From the NCBI GenBank assembly GCA_913063325.1, contig CAJXYE010000029.1, positions 1-55,106 of the forward strand: a DNA stretch of 55,106 nt. The letters are read 5' to 3'. The translations under genes and the position numbers were made by a program. Positions 51,136 through 55,106 of this stretch are shown piece by piece. The notes beneath the pieces were generated by a model. That model made no database searches, was not told the origin of the DNA, and was given only the letters and a program-made list of their open reading frames with translations. This DNA is from an uncultured Colwellia sp. GTDB lineage: Bacteria; Pseudomonadota; Gammaproteobacteria; Enterobacterales; Alteromonadaceae. Positions within the stretch are counted from its first letter, which is position 1; each line of letters begins with the position of its first letter.

Positions 51136-51164
51136 AAACCCTAATAGTTACGCTATTAGGGTTT
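51136..51164 (+). terminator. Terminator after pepA
   Basis: AAACCCTAATAG and CTATTAGGGTTT form a perfect 12-bp stem around TTACG between pepA and holC. The T run is short, so partial read-through to holC is possible. Confidence 0.65.
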
Positions 51165-51213
51165 AGTCGTAAAATTAGGTCAATGAAATTAGGCCCTATT
51201 CATAGGTAAAAAA

Positions 51214-51687
51214 ATGCAAACTCAAGTAATGTTTTATCTACTTAAGGATGATGTAGCAGAAGAGTCAGGTAAAGATACTCGCTCTGCGATCTATCATGCT
51301 TGTTTGCAAGCCAGTCATTTTTATCGGCAGAATCAGCGTGTTTATATTTATGCACAAGATAAAAAACATGCAGAGCAAGTTGATGAGATGTTATGGGCAT
51401 TTGATAGCGACAGTTTTGTACCACACAACCTAGTTGGTGAAGGTCCAAAACAAGGCGCTATTGTTGAAATAGGTTATCAAGCACCACAAGGACGCCGTGC
51501 TGTGCTTATTAATTTAAACAGTGAAGTTCCTAACTTTGCTAACCAATTTCAATTTATCGTTGATTTTGTGCCTAGTGATGAAACACTTAAACAACAAGCG
51601 AGAGAACGCTTTAAAACTTGCCGACAATGGGGATTTCAAGTAGATAACCAAGCGGTAACTGTGTCAGAGGAAGTTGCCAAAGAGTAA
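51214..51687 (+). CDS. holC: DNA polymerase III chi subunit HolC
   Basis: A 157-residue protein, near the E. coli length (147). Recognisable stretches are QVMFYLLKDD at the start, YHACLQASHFYRQNQRVYIY, EMLWAFDSDSFVPHNLVGEG and NLNSEVPNFANQFQFIVDFV, all characteristic of the chi subunit. Chi links the clamp loader, through psi, to single-stranded DNA-binding protein at the replication fork. The position between pepA and valS is the standard one. A small acidic C-terminal tail is not unusual. Confidence 0.96.
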   Translation: MQTQVMFYLLKDDVAEESGKDTRSAIYHACLQASHFYRQNQRVYIYAQDKKHAEQVDEMLWAFDSDSFVPHNLVGEGPKQGAIVEIGYQAPQGRRAVLINLNSEVPNFANQFQFIVDFVPSDETLKQQARERFKTCRQWGFQVDNQAVTVSEEVAKE

Positions 51688-51832
51688 CTTACTTAACACA
51701 AAGACAAATTCAATAAACGTTGCATTTAACATGCTTCACTTTTACTTTGTTGAGCCTTACTGATAAAAGTACTAATGAACAGTGCGGCAACAAAACATCG
51801 AACAACTATTAAACCTATTACCGGATAAAATG

Positions 51833-54688
51833 ATGGAAAAAACCTTTAACCCTACCGACATTGAACAGTCCCTTTATACTAGCTGGGAAGAGCAAGGTTA
51901 CTTTAGCCCAACAGGTGAAGGTGACAGTTACAGTATTGCTATTCCACCACCGAATGTTACTGGTAGCTTACATATGGGTCATGCTTTTCAGCAAACCATC
52001 ATGGATACGCTTATTCGTTACCAGCGCATGCAAGGTAAAAATACCTTATGGCAAACAGGTTGTGATCATGCTGGTATCGCAACACAAATGGTGGTTGAAC
52101 GTAAAATTGCTGCTGAAGAAGATAAAACGCGTCATGATTATGGTCGTGAAGGTTTTATTGACAAAATTTGGGAATGGAAAGAAGAGTCTGGCGGTACTAT
52201 AGGCAAGCAAATGCGTCGCTTAGGTAACTCTATTGATTGGACTCGTGAACGCTTTACTATGGATGACGGTATGTCTGAAGCAGTACAAGAAGTGTTTGTT
52301 CGCCTTTTTGAAGATGACCTTATTTACCGTGGCAAACGCTTAGTAAACTGGGATCCAAAATTCCACACCGCTATTTCAGATTTAGAAGTAGAAAACAAAG
52401 ATAAAAAAGGCCACATGTGGCACCTTCGCTATCCATTAGCTGATGGCGCGAAAACAGCTGAAGGTCTAGATTATTTAGTGGTTGCTACTACTCGTCCAGA
52501 AACCATGTTAGGTGATACTGGTGTTGCGGTTAACCCTGAAGATCCTCGTTATAAAGATTTAATTGGCAAAAAAGTATTATTGCCGTTAGTAAACCGTTTA
52601 ATTCCAATTGTTGGTGATGACCATGCCGATATGGAAAAAGGCACTGGTTGTGTAAAAATCACGCCTGGCCATGACTTTAACGATAACGAAGTGGGCAAAC
52701 GTCATGCGTTGCCACAAATTAACATCCTAGATAAAGATGCCGCTATTTTAGCTACCGCTGAAGTTTATGATACTAAAGGCGAAGTCTGTAATGCTTACGA
52801 TACTAAATTACCAAGCGAATTCGCCGGTATGGATCGTTTTGTCGCACGTAAAGCTATCGTTGCTAAGTTTGATGAGCTAGGTTTATTGGTTGAAGTAAAA
52901 GACCATGATTTAGTTGCACCATACGGTGATAGATCTGGTGTTATCATTGAGCCACTTTTAACCGACCAATGGTATGTACGTGTTGAGAAATTAGCAGGTC
53001 CTGCAGTTGATGCTGTTAAAGATGGCCAAATTGAATTTGTACCTAAGCAATACGAAAACATGTATTTTTCTTGGATGAATAACATTCAAGATTGGTGTAT
53101 CTCTCGTCAACTTTGGTGGGGACATAGAATCCCAGCTTGGTATGACGAAAATGAAAAAGTGTATGTTGGCCGCACTGAAGAAGAAGTACGTGCAAACAAT
53201 GATATTGCTAGCGACATGAAGTTACGTCAAGACGATGATGTCCTTGATACTTGGTTCTCATCAGCTTTATGGACTTTCTCAACTTTGGGTTGGCCAAAAA
53301 ACACAGAAGATTTAAAAACCTTCCACCCTACCGATGTATTAGTAACAGGTTTTGATATTATTTTCTTCTGGGTTGCGCGTATGATCATGATGACTATGCA
53401 CTTCAACAAAGATGAAAACGGTAAAGCACAAATTCCTTTCAAAAAGATATACATGACCGGCCTTATTCGCGATGAAAATGGCGATAAGATGAGTAAATCA
53501 AAGGGTAATGTTGTTGACCCATTAGATATGATTGATGGCATTTCTTTAGAAGATTTATTGCAAAAACGTACCGGCAATATGATGCAGCCAAAACTTGCCA
53601 AGAAAATTGAAAAGTTGACCAGAAAAGAATATCCAGAAGGTATTGAGGCTCACGGCACTGACGCTTTACGTTTTACCTTAACTTCTGTGGCAACTACAGG
53701 CCGTGATATTAGCTGGGATATGAAACGTCTTGAAGGTTACCGTAACTTTACCAATAAATTATGGAATGCTAGCCGATACGTAATGATGAATACCGAGGAA
53801 TTCGATTGCGGTAAGGACGGAGGTGAGATTGAATTATCCCTTGCCGATCGCTGGATCATAGGTCAATTTGAACAAACGGTTAAAACGGTTCATGAAGCCT
53901 TTGATACTTATCGTTTCGATCTTGCTTCACAAGCTTTATATGAGTTCACCTGGAACCAGTTTTGTGATTGGTATTTAGAGCTTACTAAGCCTGTATTATT
54001 TAAAGGCAATGAAGCACAACAACGTGGCACACGTCATACCTTAGTAAACGTTTTAGAAGGTCTACTTCGTTTAATGCACCCTATCATGCCGTTTATTACT
54101 GAAACCATTTGGCAACGTGTTCAGCCAATGAGCCAGTTTGAAAAAAATGGTGATTCAATCATGATTCAAGCTTTCCCACAATTTAACGAAAAGAATTGTG
54201 ACCAGCAAGCTATCGACGATTTAGAGTGGGTTAAACAATTCATTATCGCTATTCGTAACATTCGTGGTGAAATGGACATATCGCCAAGTAAAGAATTACC
54301 GGTATTGCTTAAAAATGTTAATGAAAACGATCAACGTCGCTTAGATGAAAACGAGCAGTTCTTAAGTTCACTAGCAAAATTAGAAAGCATTACGGTATTG
54401 GCTGATGATGAGCAAGGTCCGGCCTCTGCCTCTGCTGTGGTAGGTGACTTATCAGTGCTAATACCTATGGCTGGCTTAATAGATAAAGAAGCCGAGCTTG
54501 CGCGTTTAGATAAAGCCATTGAAAAGCTTGAAAAAGAAGCAGGTAGAGTTCGTGGAAAGTTAGGTAATGAAAACTTTGTTAGTAAAGCCCCAGCTGCTGT
54601 TATTGAAAAAGAACAAGCAAAATTAGCTGATGCTGAATCAACACTGGCTAAAATTCTTGAGCAAAAAGAGCAAATAGCTGCGCTCTAG
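51833..54688 (+). CDS. valS: Valyl-tRNA synthetase
   Basis: Class I aminoacyl-tRNA synthetase that joins valine to tRNA-Val. From the ATG at 51833 it has 951 residues, the same length as E. coli ValS, and begins [12 protein letters not shown], as expected for the family; a GTG start 51 bp upstream lacks a ribosome site and is rejected, while the ATG one codon earlier is possible. The HIGH-type motif is [13 protein letters not shown] (about 40-52), the KMSKS motif DKMSKSKGN (about 550). The editing domain lies between. The C-terminal 65 residues form the usual coiled coil ([20 protein letters not shown]). Confidence 0.98.
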   Translation: MEKTFNPTDIEQSLYTSWEEQGYFSPTGEGDSYSIAIPPPNVTGSLHMGHAFQQTIMDTLIRYQRMQGKNTLWQTGCDHAGIATQMVVERKIAAEEDKTRHDYGREGFIDKIWEWKEESGGTIGKQMRRLGNSIDWTRERFTMDDGMSEAVQEVFVRLFEDDLIYRGKRLVNWDPKFHTAISDLEVENKDKKGHMWHLRYPLADGAKTAEGLDYLVVATTRPETMLGDTGVAVNPEDPRYKDLIGKKVLLPLVNRLIPIVGDDHADMEKGTGCVKITPGHDFNDNEVGKRHALPQINILDKDAAILATAEVYDTKGEVCNAYDTKLPSEFAGMDRFVARKAIVAKFDELGLLVEVKDHDLVAPYGDRSGVIIEPLLTDQWYVRVEKLAGPAVDAVKDGQIEFVPKQYENMYFSWMNNIQDWCISRQLWWGHRIPAWYDENEKVYVGRTEEEVRANNDIASDMKLRQDDDVLDTWFSSALWTFSTLGWPKNTEDLKTFHPTDVLVTGFDIIFFWVARMIMMTMHFNKDENGKAQIPFKKIYMTGLIRDENGDKMSKSKGNVVDPLDMIDGISLEDLLQKRTGNMMQPKLAKKIEKLTRKEYPEGIEAHGTDALRFTLTSVATTGRDISWDMKRLEGYRNFTNKLWNASRYVMMNTEEFDCGKDGGEIELSLADRWIIGQFEQTVKTVHEAFDTYRFDLASQALYEFTWNQFCDWYLELTKPVLFKGNEAQQRGTRHTLVNVLEGLLRLMHPIMPFITETIWQRVQPMSQFEKNGDSIMIQAFPQFNEKNCDQQAIDDLEWVKQFIIAIRNIRGEMDISPSKELPVLLKNVNENDQRRLDENEQFLSSLAKLESITVLADDEQGPASASAVVGDLSVLIPMAGLIDKEAELARLDKAIEKLEKEAGRVRGKLGNENFVSKAPAAVIEKEQAKLADAESTLAKILEQKEQIAAL

Positions 54689-54710
54689 TTCACTTCACTT
54701 TTTAGTTACG

Positions 54711-54746
54711 AAAAAGGCAGCTAATGTAATTAGTTGCCTTTTTTTT
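54711..54746 (+). terminator. Terminator of valS
   Basis: AAAAAGGCAGCTAAT and ATTAGTTGCCTTTTT form a stem with one G-T pair around GTA, followed by more T. It begins 23 bp after the valS stop. Confidence 0.85.
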
Positions 54747-55106
54747 GTCAAAAACATAACTCATCCACCTCTTGTATTGCTATATACCCACTGCCTTTGA
54801 TAGTTATTATCATTTAAACAAATATAATTTGAACTTATCTAATTTTTTATAAAGCAAATTAAAAACAACTATGATAAACTACTTTCGCGTTGAGTTCTTG
54901 CGTTGCAGATGAAGGTTTATACTGACTTTTGTTGTAGGTTTTCTATCTGATGCACATAGTGTACTGATATACTTGAATATTCTACACAGCCAGATTTAAG
55001 CAATGCAAACTATTGTTTGAAGCAGTGAATGTGTCGAATATGGTTTGTTTCCTTCCTCTTCCTGTACTTTTTGGTAGAGGGCACTTACTCGGGTGAAAAC
55101 GGTTTC
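54747..55106. other. Gene-free right end of the window
   Basis: About 360 bp of AT-rich sequence after the valS terminator with no supported gene. TATACCC at 54784-54790 recalls the ends of the repeat elements in this window, but no partner is seen before the window stops. Confidence 0.4.

Noticed and set aside
51782..51832. GTG start extending ValS by 17 residues
   Set aside because: No ribosome site before it; the ATG at 51833 gives the canonical N-terminus and a family-typical 951 residues.
54784..54806. TATACCCACTGCCTTTGATAG as the left end of a fourth repeat element
   Set aside because: No matching right end, core or AATGA hairpin follows before the window stops.

Overview
The window looks like a chromosome segment of a marine, probably cold-adapted gammaproteobacterium of the Alteromonadales, most likely Colwellia or a close relative. 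This rests on the AT-rich sequence, the PEP-CTERM/PrsT pair, the lptFG / pepA-holC-valS arrangement, the dense two-component and efflux content, and intergenic repeats with TATACC ends. The species is an inference; no rRNA gene is present.

Layout. 1-4.0 kb: the tail of an unknown gene, an M50 membrane protease, and an EamA exporter divergent from a MocR-type regulator. 4.0-8.6 kb: a three-gene minus-strand set (DJ-1/PfpI protein, iron-type alcohol dehydrogenase, CurA-like oxidoreductase) divergent from a LysR regulator. 8.6-13.1 kb: an EAL/HDOD signalling protein, a DEDDh exonuclease, a small secreted DUF3718-like protein, a broken histidine kinase fragment and a DnaJ-related protein. 13.1-20.8 kb: an NtrY/NtrC-like pair beside a MacB-type ABC permease, its ATPase and a HlyD adaptor; a sigma-54-type promoter precedes the adaptor gene, which fits control by the sigma-54 activator. 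21-27 kb: a TetR regulator divergent from an unknown gene, a secreted protein, an OmpR-type two-component system and a periplasmic DJ-1 protein. 27.5-31.8 kb: a 1422-residue hybrid histidine kinase with a recent tandem PAS duplication. 32-36 kb: a second FtsX-type ABC pair, PpiC and tRNA-Leu(CAA). 36-41.2 kb: a TetR regulator divergent from an RND adaptor/pump pair, with two palindromic operators between them. 41.4-46.1 kb: a choice-of-anchor A protein with a PEP-CTERM-like tail, a PrsT-like TPR protein and a STAS-like protein. 46.5-54.7 kb: an RDD protein, LptG/LptF (lipopolysaccharide export), PepA, HolC and ValS.

The most unusual material is intergenic. Three elements of 264-312 bp (near 7.4, 8.7 and 46.2 kb) have different terminal inverted repeats and different stem sequences but the same internal plan: a first stem enclosing a (G/A)GTTATTC core, then a second hairpin. 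The stems are rebuilt with different bases, as expected if structure is kept. In two copies the second hairpin has the same AATGA loop. Two of the elements end 22-26 bp before a start codon. Other notable items are a decayed copy of part of the neighbouring kinase gene, twin palindromes plus a 13-bp hairpin before the DUF3718-like gene, and hexanucleotide microsatellites in two adjacent divergent genes.
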